Shown: positions 45,125 through 55,992, counted from the stretch's first letter. The stretch: DNA of 64,000 nucleotides from Methylobacter sp. (GCA_028716975.1 JAQUOU010000022.1:1-64000), one strand, 5' to 3'. Program-made: numbers and translations. The notes: generated by a model from the sequence alone, not told the origin.

Positions 45125-48100
45125 ATGCGAATACTCAACATTTATTTCAAAAATATCAACTCACTGGAAGGCGAGAATCGAATCAATTTTGAGCAATCGC
45201 CGTTTTCCGATAGCGGGGTTTTCGCAATTACGGGCCCGAACGGTTCAGGTAAGTCAAGTATTCTGGATGCAATTACATTGGGGTTATATGGCGAGACTTT
45301 TCGCTTTGACCGGCCTGCCGGACACGTGATGACTAAACACACTGCCGAATGTTTTTCAGAGATTGAGTTTTCTTTAGGTAAGGAAAAATACCGGTCAAGC
45401 TGGCATGCACAGCGTTCAGACACTGATCCGGGCAGTGAAGTTACGCCTTCGGAAATGAAATTGACCCGTTTGAATGGCAGCGAAGAAGTCTTGGCAGTTA
45501 CGCCGCAACAGGTGTGCTCAAGAATTACCGAGCTTACCGGCATGAATTTTCGTAATTTCACTCGTTCGATTATGTTGGCGCAAGGGGATTTTGCGGCTTT
45601 TCTCAATGCCCTGGACAGCGAACGCATGGACATACTGGAAAAAATTATCAGTGTGGATATTTATGCTGATTATAAAAAGGAAGTCACTGGAAAAGCTGAT
45701 AACGCACAGATACGGCTGGATCAGTTGAAGCAGGATTTAGCAGCTATTCCTGTGTTGGAAAAAGAAAAGCTGGACGCTTTTGAGGAGGATTTAGCCGATT
45801 TTAAAGAGCAATATTCAGATTTTCGGGAGGAGCAAAACCATTTAAAGCAACAGCACTCCCTGCTGAAAAAAATAACAGCCCTGCAAAACCGGATTGCCGG
45901 GCAGGAAGAAAAACTCCGGGAAATCAAAACGCAGGCAGAAAATAAACAAAGAAAACTGGACGAAATAGAAATAGCCGCTTCTCAAAACGCGTTAATTTTT
46001 AAGGATGACCTGAAAGCTGTTAAGGACAAAAATCAGGAAATTGAGCAAGGCAAAACGGCGCTGGCTGCATTTAAAATTGAGCTTAAGCAGTTGCAGGAGA
46101 TGATTGCTCGATCCGGTAGCTATACAAATGGCGCCCCAGGCCCGGCGGATAAATCGCTTACTGAGCAAAAGCAAACCATTGACAGTATCAGAAGCCAGAT
46201 GGCTCAGCTTATGGCGGACAAGCAAGCCGAATCCGAACTGCTGCAGTCTCTGGCAATTCAGCAAACGGAAAAGAAATCAGCTCTTGCAACAGTAATTAGC
46301 TGGCTGGAAGAACATTCAGCCGATGAATCCCTACTGGCAAACTTTCCTGAAACGGTAAAATTAAAAAAACTCAAAGCTGAGCTGGTCGAATTAACCGAAA
46401 AACAAAAATTATTTTTCAAGTGGTCAAAAAATGTTTCTTCGGCGCTGAAAAATAATAAATCAGCCATTGAGAAGCAACACAAAAAAGTTACCGAATTAAA
46501 ACACCAGTTAGAGACGGCTGAAAAGGCTTTGGAGTCAATTGGTCAGGGTCATAGTCCGGAGGAGATTGAAGAGCTGCGCGTGGAACAGCAAGAGAGAGTC
46601 AGCGCTTTTCAGGACTTATACCAACTGGCTCAGGCAAATCAAAAACTGGCTAAAGCAACTTTTAGTTTTTTCGGCGGTTTCTTCAATAAAAATGAACCGG
46701 AACATGATGTAGAAGAGCTGAGTCTTGCACTTGAAAAGTTAAAGCAGGAAATAAAACGCGAAGAGAATATTAAAAATGTTTTGGAAGAATCTATCTTCCG
46801 GGAATCGCTATTGAAGAAAATGGCGGCAGACAGGCCCTATCTTGTTGATGGAAAGCCGTGTCCATTATGCGGTGCTTTGCAACATCCTTATGCAAAACGG
46901 CCACCAGTTTTGACTAATTCTCAACAGGCATTGGCGGATCAGCAGACCAAAATACGCTCCTTAATAATTGCAGTCGATAATACCGGCCGTAAACTTTCCG
47001 TGGCACAAAAACAGGCCGAAAGAAATAAGGCTAACCAAGCTCTTCTGCAACAGATCAGGTCTGAGTGGCTAACTTTATGTAACCGTCTCAATACCGTGAG
47101 TGATGACCTGGAAATTAAAAATACCAGATTAATGAAACGGCTGCTACAAACTGAGACCGCTGAATTAAAGAATATTGTCAGTTTGGCGGCAAAATACCGG
47201 AGCAAGCGGGAGAGGATTGAAAAACTAAAGCTGTTGATAGCCAAAAGTGAAGCTGCTGCCGAGCAGCTGCAGATAAACCTTGAGAAACTGGATACCGAGT
47301 GGCAAACCCGCGCTCATGAACAGCAAGACCTTGAAGCCGCAATAACGCAATGCCGGCAGGAAGAGAAGGAGCTGGCCGATAAGGTTATTGAACAACTGGC
47401 CGTGCTGGATGAAAAAATGCCTTCCAAAGGGAAAGAAGATGCCCTGTATGATCGGCTTTCCATGCGTCGCCAGGATTATCAGAGCTATGCTTTTAGACGC
47501 AAAGCGTTAACGGGCGAACTAGAAGCATTAGCGGCAAAGCTGTCTGCCTGCCAGTCTGAAATAAAGGCATGTAATAACAAACTTGAACATTATGGCGGTC
47601 AATTACAATCCGAAGAAGACATCGGTCTGCATCTTGCCCTGATTGAAAAACAAAAACTGATAGCCGATAAAGAACAGTATATAAATCAGCAAGAAATGGA
47701 AGTTCATAGTTTGGAGCAGGCATTGGGAAAAAAGATCCCGGCAACTCAATTTACCGGTATGAATGAGCTCAGCGACATTCTGGAGTTAATGCAAAGCCAG
47801 CCCGAACTGGAGCAGGACAAAGCTGAATTGGAACAGGTTGCGATGCTTGAAATGACAGAGCTGGAAAAAAATCAGGCTCAGCTGGAAGCAGAGAGTGCGC
47901 ATATAAGTTCTGAGTTGAGTCTGGAAGAAATGGATGTTCAACTTAGAAGCGTTGCAGAAAAAATGGATATAGCGAATCTGGAAGCTCAGCGCCTGGAAAA
48001 TCTGTTAAAAGATCAAAAACAATTGCAGATGAAGTACGAGGCCGTTTTTTCACAGTTCCAGGATCAGGAAGTTGTAGTCCGGCAATATCTTGCTGAAGCG

Positions 48101-48586
48101 GCTCAAATGGCGGCAGAAAGCGGAATGGGTTTTCGCCGCCGCGTTCAGCGTAAGGTTGCCGATCAGTTATTGGCTCAAACCAATGCAGTATTGGAAAAAA
48201 TCAGCGGCCGTTATTACATCAGGCAATTGCCGAGCGATCAGGGACTGGCGTTGGAAATTGAAGATACTTATCAGGGTAATGTACGCCGTTTGCCAAAGAC
48301 ATTATCGGGTGGTGAGAGCTTTGTTGTAAGCTTGGCGCTTGCGCTGGGGCTTTCGGAGTTGGCCAATAGCGGGGAGCCTATAGACTCCCTGTTTCTCGAT
48401 GAAGGCTTCGGTAATCTGGATGCTGAAACACTTTATACAGTAATCAGCACCTTAGAAAGCCTGCATACGCATGGAAAAACCGTGGGCGTTATTTCTCATG
48501 TTGAAGCGGTACAAAAACGTTTTAAAGTACAACTGCAAGTAGTTAAAAAACCGAATGGCATGGGTGAATTAAAAAAAGCGTCCTGA
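45125..48586 (+). CDS. sbcC: Exonuclease subunit SbcC (Rad50-like ATPase)
   Basis: An SMC-like ATPase of 1153 aa that, with SbcD, processes hairpin and double-strand ends. Walker A is GPNGSGKSS (37-45). Two long coiled coils flank a zinc-hook motif, CPLC, at about residues 579-582 (KPCPLCGALQHPYAKR). The C-terminal ATPase half has the signature KTLSGGESFVVSLALALGLSELA and Walker B DSLFLDEGFGNLD. The gene has no recognisable sbcD immediately before or after it in the window, although the two are usually adjacent. No clear ribosome-binding site precedes the ATG. An upstream 287-bp gap (44838-45124) shows no gene. Confidence 0.93.
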   Translation: MRILNIYFKNINSLEGENRINFEQSPFSDSGVFAITGPNGSGKSSILDAITLGLYGETFRFDRPAGHVMTKHTAECFSEIEFSLGKEKYRSSWHAQRSDTDPGSEVTPSEMKLTRLNGSEEVLAVTPQQVCSRITELTGMNFRNFTRSIMLAQGDFAAFLNALDSERMDILEKIISVDIYADYKKEVTGKADNAQIRLDQLKQDLAAIPVLEKEKLDAFEEDLADFKEQYSDFREEQNHLKQQHSLLKKITALQNRIAGQEEKLREIKTQAENKQRKLDEIEIAASQNALIFKDDLKAVKDKNQEIEQGKTALAAFKIELKQLQEMIARSGSYTNGAPGPADKSLTEQKQTIDSIRSQMAQLMADKQAESELLQSLAIQQTEKKSALATVISWLEEHSADESLLANFPETVKLKKLKAELVELTEKQKLFFKWSKNVSSALKNNKSAIEKQHKKVTELKHQLETAEKALESIGQGHSPEEIEELRVEQQERVSAFQDLYQLAQANQKLAKATFSFFGGFFNKNEPEHDVEELSLALEKLKQEIKREENIKNVLEESIFRESLLKKMAADRPYLVDGKPCPLCGALQHPYAKRPPVLTNSQQALADQQTKIRSLIIAVDNTGRKLSVAQKQAERNKANQALLQQIRSEWLTLCNRLNTVSDDLEIKNTRLMKRLLQTETAELKNIVSLAAKYRSKRERIEKLKLLIAKSEAAAEQLQINLEKLDTEWQTRAHEQQDLEAAITQCRQEEKELADKVIEQLAVLDEKMPSKGKEDALYDRLSMRRQDYQSYAFRRKALTGELEALAAKLSACQSEIKACNNKLEHYGGQLQSEEDIGLHLALIEKQKLIADKEQYINQQEMEVHSLEQALGKKIPATQFTGMNELSDILELMQSQPELEQDKAELEQVAMLEMTELEKNQAQLEAESAHISSELSLEEMDVQLRSVAEKMDIANLEAQRLENLLKDQKQLQMKYEAVFSQFQDQEVVVRQYLAEAAQMAAESGMGFRRRVQRKVADQLLAQTNAVLEKISGRYYIRQLPSDQGLALEIEDTYQGNVRRLPKTLSGGESFVVSLALALGLSELANSGEPIDSLFLDEGFGNLDAETLYTVISTLESLHTHGKTVGVISHVEAVQKRFKVQLQVVKKPNGMGELKKAS

Positions 48587-48620
48587 GTGATATCTTGCCG
48601 AGCAAGTAACTGACCTGTTT

Positions 48621-49085
48621 TTAGCTTTTATCCAGACGAAATACGTCACCGTATGTAGTATCCACGTCAAAGTTATCCCAGACGCGCACTGGACGAGTGA
48701 TGGGTTTGGTAGGAATCGGCGCGGTTATTAAATCTGCAATACCCACGCCCATGCGTCCGGCAGTATTCACTATGCCTTTCAGCAATCCGCCAAATACGCC
48801 ATAAAAGAAGTTACTCTGATTGGTGGTATTAATGATGTTTTTGGGAATCTCCAGCCAGCCTGTGGTCAGGTTGGCGAATGCGTTAATAGTTTTAAGGCCA
48901 ACTTTATCGCCATAGCTTTGGTGCGGCGAAAGCTCATCAGCTTGAGTTTCAGGCGTATAAGCCATATTTGGGCTAGGCTGATTGCCGTAATCCTGTTGCT
49001 GTTGATACGACTGGGCAGTTGCTGCAGAGGTCATAAACAGGCTGGCGAATAAAAGCGAAATAAAGAAACGAGTGAATTCGGGCAT
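48621..49085 (-). CDS. Exosortase system-associated protein, TIGR04073 type
   Basis: A small secreted protein of 154 aa. The N-terminal signal peptide is FFISLLFASLFMTSAATAQS. The mature part begins with a Gln/Tyr-rich stretch and contains the family block YGDKVGLKTINAFANLTTGWLEIPKNIINTTNQSNFFYGVFGGLLKGIVNTAGRMGVGIADLITAPIPTKP. This family co-occurs with PEP-CTERM/exosortase systems. Its function is not established. The gene is close downstream of tex (55 bp) on the same strand; the PEP-CTERM protein at 51687 supports the presence of such a sorting system in the genome. Confidence 0.88.
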   Translation of the reverse strand: MPEFTRFFISLLFASLFMTSAATAQSYQQQQDYGNQPSPNMAYTPETQADELSPHQSYGDKVGLKTINAFANLTTGWLEIPKNIINTTNQSNFFYGVFGGLLKGIVNTAGRMGVGIADLITAPIPTKPITRPVRVWDNFDVDTTYGDVFRLDKS

Positions 49086-49140
49086 CTTAAATCCTGCTGA
49101 TAAATTAACGGTAAATCCAGTATAGCAAAGCTTTCTTAAA

Positions 49141-51417
49141 TTATTTCTTCAGCGCTCTGGCAAAGGCATTTGCCAGTGAGCCTTGAGCGAGAGCCTGCTG
49201 TTTGGGCTTTTTTACCTCTTTTTGATTATTCCGCTCAGGCCGGGAAGCAACGACATCAACTGCTGTTTTCATGGTTAGGGAAATACGTTTACGTTCCACA
49301 TCAACTTCCAGTACTTTAACTTTTACCATATCACCGGTTTTAACGGCCTCCCTGGGACCCTTGATAAAGGTATCTGACAGGTGGGAAATATGCACCAAGC
49401 CGTCCTGATGCACGCCAATATCAACAAAGGCGCCGAAGTTGGCGACATTGGTGACCACGCCATCCAGCGTCATGCCCGGTTCAAGATCAGTGATTTTCTC
49501 GACGCCTGCCTTGAACTGTACGCTTTTAAATTCCGGCCGGGGATCGCGTCCGGGTTTTTCCAGTTCCTTCAGAATATCGATAACGGTAGGCAGGCCAAAA
49601 GTGTCATTGGTGTAATTTGCGGGATTCAGGTTGCGCAAAAGGCTGCCCTGTCCGATAAGATCGCGTATGGATTTTCCGGTGCCGGCTATGATGGCTTCAA
49701 CAACGGGATAAGCCTCGGGATGAACTGACGAGGCGTCCAGCGGATTGTCGCCATTCATAATACGCAGGAATCCTGCGGCTTGTTCAAAAACCTTTTCACC
49801 TACTCTGGGCACTTTCTTCAATTGCTTGCGATTGACGAACGGACCGTTCTCATTGCGGAAGGCAACAATATTTTCACTCACGCCGGCTGATAAACCCGAC
49901 ACCTGTTTGAGCAAGGCCACTGAAGCCGTATTGACGTCAACGCCGACTGCATTGACACAATCTTCGACGACGGCGTCAAGTCCACGGGCCAACTGAGCCT
50001 GATTGACATCATGCTGGTACTGGCCTACACCGATAGACTTGGGATCAATTTTAACCAGCTCAGCCAATGGATCCTGCAAACGTCTGGCGATAGATACGGC
50101 GCCGCGCAAGGAAACATCGAGGTTGGGGAACTCTTTAGCAGCAAGTTCGGATGCCGAATAAACCGATGCGCCCGCCTCTGAAACCGTAATTTTGCTAAAC
50201 TTGAGTTCGCTGTGCCGCTTCATGACATCAGCCACCAGCTGGTCGGTTTCCCTGGAGCCGGTGCCGTTGCCTATGCTGACCAGGTCAACGTGATGCTGGT
50301 GTATGAGTTTTGCGAGTGTGGCAATGGATTCATCCCATTGCTTGCGCGGCGGGTGCGGGTAAATGGTATCGGTAGCCAATAATTTTCCCGTAGGATCAAC
50401 AATGGCGACTTTGACGCCGGTGCGTATGCCGGGATCAAGGCCCATCGTAGCTTTGGGCCCAGCCGGTGCGGCTAACAGCAAGTCTCTTAAATTGCTGGCA
50501 AAAACACGGATGGCTTCCAGTTCGGCGGCTTCCCGCAGCCTGAGTTTTAAATCCAGATCAATACGCGTAAACAGCTTGATTTTCCAGGCGAAACGCGCGG
50601 TTTCCGCCAGCCAGGCATCCGCCAGCTTTGATGCGTCTGTGATGTTAAGATAATGCGCAACAAACCGGGCGCAAAGGTCATGCTCGTCTTTTCCTTCGGC
50701 GCCGGGTTTAAGTGATAAGGTCAATAAACCTTCATTGCGTCCGCGAAACAACGCCAATGCCCGGTGCGAAGGGATTTTGTTGATGGCTTCCTGATAATCG
50801 AAATAATCCCTGAATTTCTCGGCAGCCTGTTCTTTGCCGGTTACAACGGCAGCGTGAACGATTCCTTTTTGCCAGATGCGTTCGCGCAGTTCAGCCAGTA
50901 ATTCCGCACTCTCGGAAATCCGCTCCATGATAATTTGCCGTGCTCCCTCCAGGGCGGCGGCAAAATCGGCCACACCTTTTTCTGAGTCAATAAAGCCTGC
51001 GGCGATATGCTCCGGAATCAGGTTGCGATCATCCAATAATGCGTCAGCGAGCGGCTCAAGTCCTGCTTCCCTGGCAATCTGCGCTTTGGTGCGGCGCTTG
51101 GGTTTGTAGGGTAAATACAAATCTTCCAGCAGGGTTTTGGTATCGGCATCGATAATGGCTTTTTCCAGCTCTGGCGTCAATTTGTCTTGACCTCTAATGC
51201 TTTCCAGAATGGTTTTACGGCGCTCGTTAAGTTCGCGTAAATAACCCAGACGCTCTTCCAGCATTCTTAACTGCGTATCGTCCAGACCGCCGGTTGCTTC
51301 CTTGCGGTAACGGGAGATAAACGGCACGGTAGCGCCTTCATCCAGCAATAAAACAGCGGCGCTGACCTGTTTACTGCTAACCGATAGCTCTTCGGCAATA
51401 CGCTGAATTACATCCAT
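49141..51417 (-). CDS. tex: RNA-binding transcriptional accessory protein Tex
   Basis: A 758-aa protein with the complete Tex architecture: helical N-terminus ([54 protein letters not shown]), a YqgF/RNase H-like domain ([24 protein letters not shown]), helix-hairpin-helix ([29 protein letters not shown]) and a C-terminal S1 domain ([34 protein letters not shown]). The extreme C-terminus is Lys/Arg/Gln-rich. Tex binds RNA and affects transcription. It is a housekeeping gene here, with no sign of rearrangement. Confidence 0.97.
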   Translation of the reverse strand: MDVIQRIAEELSVSSKQVSAAVLLLDEGATVPFISRYRKEATGGLDDTQLRMLEERLGYLRELNERRKTILESIRGQDKLTPELEKAIIDADTKTLLEDLYLPYKPKRRTKAQIAREAGLEPLADALLDDRNLIPEHIAAGFIDSEKGVADFAAALEGARQIIMERISESAELLAELRERIWQKGIVHAAVVTGKEQAAEKFRDYFDYQEAINKIPSHRALALFRGRNEGLLTLSLKPGAEGKDEHDLCARFVAHYLNITDASKLADAWLAETARFAWKIKLFTRIDLDLKLRLREAAELEAIRVFASNLRDLLLAAPAGPKATMGLDPGIRTGVKVAIVDPTGKLLATDTIYPHPPRKQWDESIATLAKLIHQHHVDLVSIGNGTGSRETDQLVADVMKRHSELKFSKITVSEAGASVYSASELAAKEFPNLDVSLRGAVSIARRLQDPLAELVKIDPKSIGVGQYQHDVNQAQLARGLDAVVEDCVNAVGVDVNTASVALLKQVSGLSAGVSENIVAFRNENGPFVNRKQLKKVPRVGEKVFEQAAGFLRIMNGDNPLDASSVHPEAYPVVEAIIAGTGKSIRDLIGQGSLLRNLNPANYTNDTFGLPTVIDILKELEKPGRDPRPEFKSVQFKAGVEKITDLEPGMTLDGVVTNVANFGAFVDIGVHQDGLVHISHLSDTFIKGPREAVKTGDMVKVKVLEVDVERKRISLTMKTAVDVVASRPERNNQKEVKKPKQQALAQGSLANAFARALKK

Positions 51418-51686
51418 TTTTTAGTTTTTGGGTTAGTTAAAGTCAGCGCATTGTAGCAGTATGAAAGTGAGTTGACTAAAGTCTTTGGTGATTTCTTTAA
51501 GATGAAACAAAGGCTGTTTATAAGAAGAATTTGAACTACAATAAAAAGATGATATAAGGTGTTAGAGCTTGGGTATTTTCTTTTCTTTTACAAAAACTCT
51601 CAATTCACATTCAATCCGGGAGTAATACTCATCCTAGATTATACAGGTCGGGCCTATTATCTTTAATTTAAGTTTAAGGAGTCGAA

Positions 51687-52763
51687 ATGACATTTAAAAT
51701 CACTTCACTTTTTTCAAGTTCATATTTCATTTTAATGCTGGGTTTTTTGGCGCTAACATCTGTTTCACAAGCCTCGACTTATACCTATAGGGATTTTGAT
51801 TTTCCTCATACCCCCGCCACACCCACTGAGCCTGGGAATCCTTATGGTTATTCTGGCAGTTCAGTTACAGATATCAATGATAAAGGGCAGGTGATAGGTG
51901 GCTACTACGCTTATCATAAATCGCCTAATTTCTTCTATGATGGCAGAGCTTATACAGAACTCCCCGACCATCCTCTTGCAGTTCCCATTCTATATTCTCC
52001 TAATACTTTTCCCGCCAGCATCAATAATAACGGGCAAATTGTAGGAAGTTATACTGACTGCTATGCATATTCTGAAGGATTATGTGGGCCATACGATGTA
52101 AGAAGAAATCGTAGTTTCGTATATGACACTGCTACCTCTACCTATACCACCCTTAACGACCCTTATTTGCCTTATAGCAATTATGCTACTGGCATCAATA
52201 ATAACGGCGATATAGTGGGGGGTTACAGAGACAGCACAGGTGGCCACGGTTTTCTCTATCACGAAGGCATCTTTACCACGCTTAACGATCCCAATGCGCC
52301 TGACGCCACTGTTCTCACAGATATTAATGATAAAGGGCAGATAGTGGGAACTTACAGGGACAGCACAGGCTTCCACAGCTTCCTATATGACGGAGGTAGC
52401 TATACGACTCTTAACAATCCCAATGCGCCTAATGCTTATTTTGCAGATATTAACAATAGCGGCCAGATGGTGGGAACTTACAGGGACAGCACAGGCACTC
52501 ATGGCTTCTTATATGACGGAAGCACTTATATAGCTCTTAATGATCCCAATGCCACTAATGGCACATTTGCCTCGGGTATCAATAATAAAGGGCAGATAGT
52601 GGGTAGTTATGGAGTAATCGGCGATCCGAATGGTATAGAGTCTCATGGCTTCATAGCCACTCCGTCAGCGGTGCCCATTCCAGCCGCCGTCTGGCTATTC
52701 TGCTCGGCATTGATTGGCTTTAGTGGCATTAGTTATCGTAAAATTGTGAAAGTAATGGGCTGA
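51687..52763 (+). CDS. HAF-repeat PEP-CTERM (VPIPA type) sorted extracellular protein
   Basis: A 358-aa secreted protein. A signal peptide (FSSSYFILMLGFLALTSVSQAS) is followed by about six repeats of DINDKGQIVGTYRDSTGFHSFLYDGGSYTTLNNPNAPNA type, the HAF pattern predicted to form a propeller. The C-terminus VPIPAAVWLFCSALIGFSGISYRKIVKVMG is a PEP-CTERM-like sorting signal: a VPIPA motif, a transmembrane helix and a basic tail, recognised by exosortase. AAGGAG precedes the ATG by six bases. The exosortase and its partners are not in the window. A surface or matrix role is likely; the binding target is unknown. Confidence 0.9.
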   Translation: MTFKITSLFSSSYFILMLGFLALTSVSQASTYTYRDFDFPHTPATPTEPGNPYGYSGSSVTDINDKGQVIGGYYAYHKSPNFFYDGRAYTELPDHPLAVPILYSPNTFPASINNNGQIVGSYTDCYAYSEGLCGPYDVRRNRSFVYDTATSTYTTLNDPYLPYSNYATGINNNGDIVGGYRDSTGGHGFLYHEGIFTTLNDPNAPDATVLTDINDKGQIVGTYRDSTGFHSFLYDGGSYTTLNNPNAPNAYFADINNSGQMVGTYRDSTGTHGFLYDGSTYIALNDPNATNGTFASGINNKGQIVGSYGVIGDPNGIESHGFIATPSAVPIPAAVWLFCSALIGFSGISYRKIVKVMG

Positions 52764-52998
52764 CTTGGCTGGGTTCAGTAGCTGCTTCGTTTCCGCCTTT
52801 ATTGGGCTGCGATGAAATATCAATATATGTTAATAGCGATGGCCTTCGATATATTTGTCATCTTTAAAAGTATCATGAAAGCAGAAGCTAAAAAACTAAT
52901 TATTGATGCGGTGAGAATTGCGTTCCGTTCGGTAACCCATTTTTGGTAAAAAATTACCGTATTCAAACAATATAATTTTGAATTTAAAGGAAATTTTT

Positions 52999-53535
52999 AT
53001 GAACCATTCATTATCCACAAACAATTCTAAGATAATTACAGGTCTTTTTCTAGACAAAGAAATTGCTGAGCGTGCGTATCGATCACTAATTGACCGCGGT
53101 TATCGTAAAGCTGATGTTAGTCTCGTTATGTCTGATAATACTCATCAACTTTACTTTTCGGATGACAGAGCCGCTGTCACTGAATTGGGCAGCAAAGCAG
53201 CCCAGGGTGCCGGAATTGGAGGAGCCATAGGCGGAACCCTGGCAGCTACTGTGGCGGCGATTATGGCAATGGGCACGTCGCTGGTTTTACCCGGATTAGG
53301 CCTGATTATTGCCGGTCCAATTGCCGCTGCGCTGGCAGGGGCCGGAGCCGGCAGTGTAACAGGGGGGCTGGTGGGCGCGCTAATCGGCGCGGGCATTCCC
53401 GAAGAGCGGGTCAAATATTATGAAGAAGGCCTTAAACAGGGTGGAATTTTAATAGGGGTAAACCCATACTCTAAAGAGGATGCAACCTATTTTGAACAGC
53501 AATGGCAAGACAGCTTCGATAAGCAAATACGCTGA
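52999..53535 (+). CDS. DUF1269/YflT-like general stress membrane protein
   Basis: A 178-aa protein from ATG 52999 with AAGGA upstream; a TTG-initiated start (52978) is possible. The N-terminus IITGLFLDKEIAERAYRSLIDRGYRKADVSLVMSD is the pattern of the YflT/heat-induced stress fold. A Gly/Ala-rich double hydrophobic segment follows (about residues 67-130). The C-terminal GAGIPEERVKYYEEGLKQGGILIGVNPYS repeats the fold. Similar proteins are induced by heat or cold in several bacteria, but the function is not defined. A promoter is not marked. Confidence 0.75.
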   Translation: MNHSLSTNNSKIITGLFLDKEIAERAYRSLIDRGYRKADVSLVMSDNTHQLYFSDDRAAVTELGSKAAQGAGIGGAIGGTLAATVAAIMAMGTSLVLPGLGLIIAGPIAAALAGAGAGSVTGGLVGALIGAGIPEERVKYYEEGLKQGGILIGVNPYSKEDATYFEQQWQDSFDKQIR

Positions 53536-53963
53536 TAATAAAAGCATGTAAGCTTCAGAAAAAGCTTTAATTTATCAGTATCTGCATTTTTAAAGTTTGA
53601 GAAGAAAATCAAAGTCAGACCTAATCTGACGATTACCGAATTTTTTAAACTGGTTGTCAGCCAGCTTCGAACCACAAAAAAATAAGTACTATTTAGCCAT
53701 ATCCCATGTTGAGATTAATATTGCTTATCCGGTTAATTATTTTCAGCGTTTGAAACCTCCGGAAGATAGAGGAGGACTTTTTAAAGATGCCTTAGTCCTT
53801 AGTTTTGCTTTTTTGGTTTTTTGGGGTTGCTTCTATCAAATAACCCACGTAAGCTTTAGGCCCGCTCCTGAGGCGGGAATGATTAAATACAGGTTTCGTA
53901 AAGCTGCCTCAATGCGAAAACCGGTTAACAATAAACTGAGGTGTAATTTTTGGAGATATATCT
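53536..53963. other. 428-bp gap, no confident gene
   Basis: One frame (53654-53971) is open for 105 codons and contains a membrane-like segment (LVLSFAFLVFWGCFYQITHV), but it needs a TTG start, has no ribosome-binding site and overlaps the next gene. I do not call it. The inverted pair GTCAGACC/TAATCTGAC near 53611 is too weak to name. Confidence 0.35.
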
Positions 53964-54488
53964 ATGAATAGTCTTACCGCGCTCTCTTTAAGTATTGGCC
54001 TTCTGGCAGGGCTGGCAACATTTTTGGCCGTGGGTCCTGCCAGCGGTATTTTTTTTATATGGGCAGCCACTATTGCCTGGGCGGCTTTTTTTGCTCTCGG
54101 CGGCAATCAGGAAGCTTTAAAAAATACAATTGTCTGCGGAATTTTCGGTGTTTTCATGGCTTGGTTAACAGCTATTCAAATTACTAATATTCCCCCAACA
54201 GTATTTCTTGGTTTTCCGTTCTGGGCGGCTATTGCTGTAACTGTTTCGGTTGTGGTTTTATGCTTTGCCGCTAATATTCCGGAACTTTCGTCTATACCGG
54301 CTAGCGTTCTCGGCTATTCATCAACATTTGCATATTTGCTGCAAACTCCTGACAAATTAAATAAAGATGTATTGCTGAGCGTTGGCTTGGGCAATCCTTT
54401 AATTGTAATATCCCTCTCAATCGTAATAGGCACTTTCTTTGGACTCTATTCAGCAAAACTAAGCGTCAAATGGACCAAGGAAAGCTAA
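53964..54488 (+). CDS. DUF1097 family inner-membrane protein
   Basis: A 174-aa hydrophobic protein with about five or six membrane helices: LSLSIGLLAGLATFLAVGP, GIFFIWAATIAWAAFFALGG, IVCGIFGVFMAWLTAIQI, FWAAIAVTVSVVVLCFAANIP and LIVISLSIVIGTFFGLYSAKL. The FFALGGNQEALKNTIVCGIFGV and SSIPASVLGYSSTFAYLL segments match DUF1097 (YcdZ-like). No function is known. GGAG lies about ten bases before the ATG. It follows the stress protein by a non-coding gap of 428 bp, and neither the regulation nor a partner is evident. Confidence 0.85.
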   Translation: MNSLTALSLSIGLLAGLATFLAVGPASGIFFIWAATIAWAAFFALGGNQEALKNTIVCGIFGVFMAWLTAIQITNIPPTVFLGFPFWAAIAVTVSVVVLCFAANIPELSSIPASVLGYSSTFAYLLQTPDKLNKDVLLSVGLGNPLIVISLSIVIGTFFGLYSAKLSVKWTKES

Positions 54489-54669
54489 GCAACAATATAT
54501 AATCACTTGGGTTCCACTTTAAATGTATTAAGCTAACCTCAATAAAATTCTGTTAACTTCTGACCGTCTATCGGTATCGCTTTCAGTATGACTACTCTTC
54601 TGATACAGGCGGTCAGCGCTAAATTTCTAAGTTAAGCAACCCGCGGCCGCTTTATTTAGTCCAGCTTTA

Positions 54670-55992
54670 TCATGAAAGCTTACTATCATCAATATCTCCA
54701 CTAGCCTCTCTTATAGCCCGCGCTAATTCAGCGCGCTGTTTATCAAGCACCAGCCATTCGATTTCCCGGCGCAAATATTCATCTTTATTTTTGGTTGCTT
54801 CAGCGCGCAGCTCCAGTTCTTTCTGTTCTGCTTCCAACTGCATTTCTTTTAAGCGCATTTGATGACGTATTTTTTCCGCTTCTAATTGTTCCTGTATCTT
54901 TTGCCGTTCTTTTTGATAGATTTCCTGTTCTTTAATTTCAGCTTCAAGTTCCAGCTGTTTCAAATGTAATTCCTGTTTTTTTGCCTGATGCCATTTAAGC
55001 TGTTTATTTTCATAGGATTTTAGCTCTACATTCAATTCTCTTTCTTTCAAAATAGCTTCATGCTCAAGCTGCCTGATATGCATGTCCAGTTCAATTTGCT
55101 GTTGTTTTGGCTGCTGATCTTTGTTGTATTGAATTTCCGCGTCCTGTTCTATTGCCTTTAAATTTTTTTCATGCTTTATTTTTTCCGCATATAAACGTTT
55201 TTCTACCGCATATTGCGCAATAAGCTGTTGCTGCTGATTTTCCAGCAATCGCTTTGTATTTTCTGCCGCCAGCGCTTGCTGGTGCCGCTGTATTTCATTT
55301 TCCTGGTTAAGATGCTTCAAACGTTGCAAACCCAACTCTTCCTCCTGCCTAAAGAGTTCCTGATTCTGTTTTTCACGAAATTCAAAATTCTTTTGTAGAA
55401 CGTTAAGGTAAATTGATTCCCGGGTGAATCGGCTGTCAAGTCTTGAATTTTCGGAAAGTTCTTCAAAAACAGGATTTAATGTGCAGATCGTCCGGCATTG
55501 AATATGCTTCAAAATTAATGTTTCATTAATAATGGTTTCAATCCCTCTCTCAACATCTGTCAGCCCTGTTTGAACCCAGTTACCATCCTTGAGATTGCGC
55601 AGTTCAGCCTCAACAATATTCTTTATCAATCTTGTGTAATTTAATTTGATATGCCCATTAATCTCTGACAAAGCTCCCCAATTTCTTTGAACATAATTAA
55701 AAGTCGCCTGAAAATGAATATTCAATTCGGCTAGTATGGTACAAAAGCCACCATAAAGCACAATTTTGAAACTTAAATGCCACTCTTCTATAGGCAATTC
55801 ATAAACACTATGGAAAAAACGCCGAATGAATTTTTGGGGATAGGGGAAAAGCCTGCGATAAGGCCCCAACTTGGAAAGCACAACCCTTCTTTCACCATCA
55901 AATCCGGGATCCCAAATATCTTGCCTGGAGTCGGTCAAGTCAGAATTAGATCCCGCTAACCACGCATCCAGGGGTGATTCATAGTTGTTCAT
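54670..55992 (-). CDS. Long coiled-coil protein, partner of the upstream membrane protein
   Basis: A 440-aa protein I do not recognise. Residues 1-70 are Pro/Arg-rich with DIWDPGFDGERRVVLSKLGPYRRLFPYP. About 70-205 form a folded domain with conserved-looking FNYVQRNWGALSEINGHIKLNYTRLIKNIVEAELRNLKDGNWVQTGLTDVERGIETIINETLILKHIQCRTICTLNPVFEEL, which by pattern could be a band-7/SPFH-like or similar assembly domain. From about 215 to 425 it is a continuous Gln/Glu/Lys-rich coiled coil. No signal peptide or membrane segment. It overlaps the upstream membrane-protein gene by 14 bp, so the two are translationally coupled and likely act together. Confidence 0.8.
   Translation of the reverse strand: MNNYESPLDAWLAGSNSDLTDSRQDIWDPGFDGERRVVLSKLGPYRRLFPYPQKFIRRFFHSVYELPIEEWHLSFKIVLYGGFCTILAELNIHFQATFNYVQRNWGALSEINGHIKLNYTRLIKNIVEAELRNLKDGNWVQTGLTDVERGIETIINETLILKHIQCRTICTLNPVFEELSENSRLDSRFTRESIYLNVLQKNFEFREKQNQELFRQEEELGLQRLKHLNQENEIQRHQQALAAENTKRLLENQQQQLIAQYAVEKRLYAEKIKHEKNLKAIEQDAEIQYNKDQQPKQQQIELDMHIRQLEHEAILKERELNVELKSYENKQLKWHQAKKQELHLKQLELEAEIKEQEIYQKERQKIQEQLEAEKIRHQMRLKEMQLEAEQKELELRAEATKNKDEYLRREIEWLVLDKQRAELARAIREASGDIDDSKLS

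Noticed and set aside
53654-53971. 105-codon frame with a membrane-like segment
   Set aside because: TTG start, no ribosome-binding site, overlaps the DUF1097 gene and has no recognisable family.
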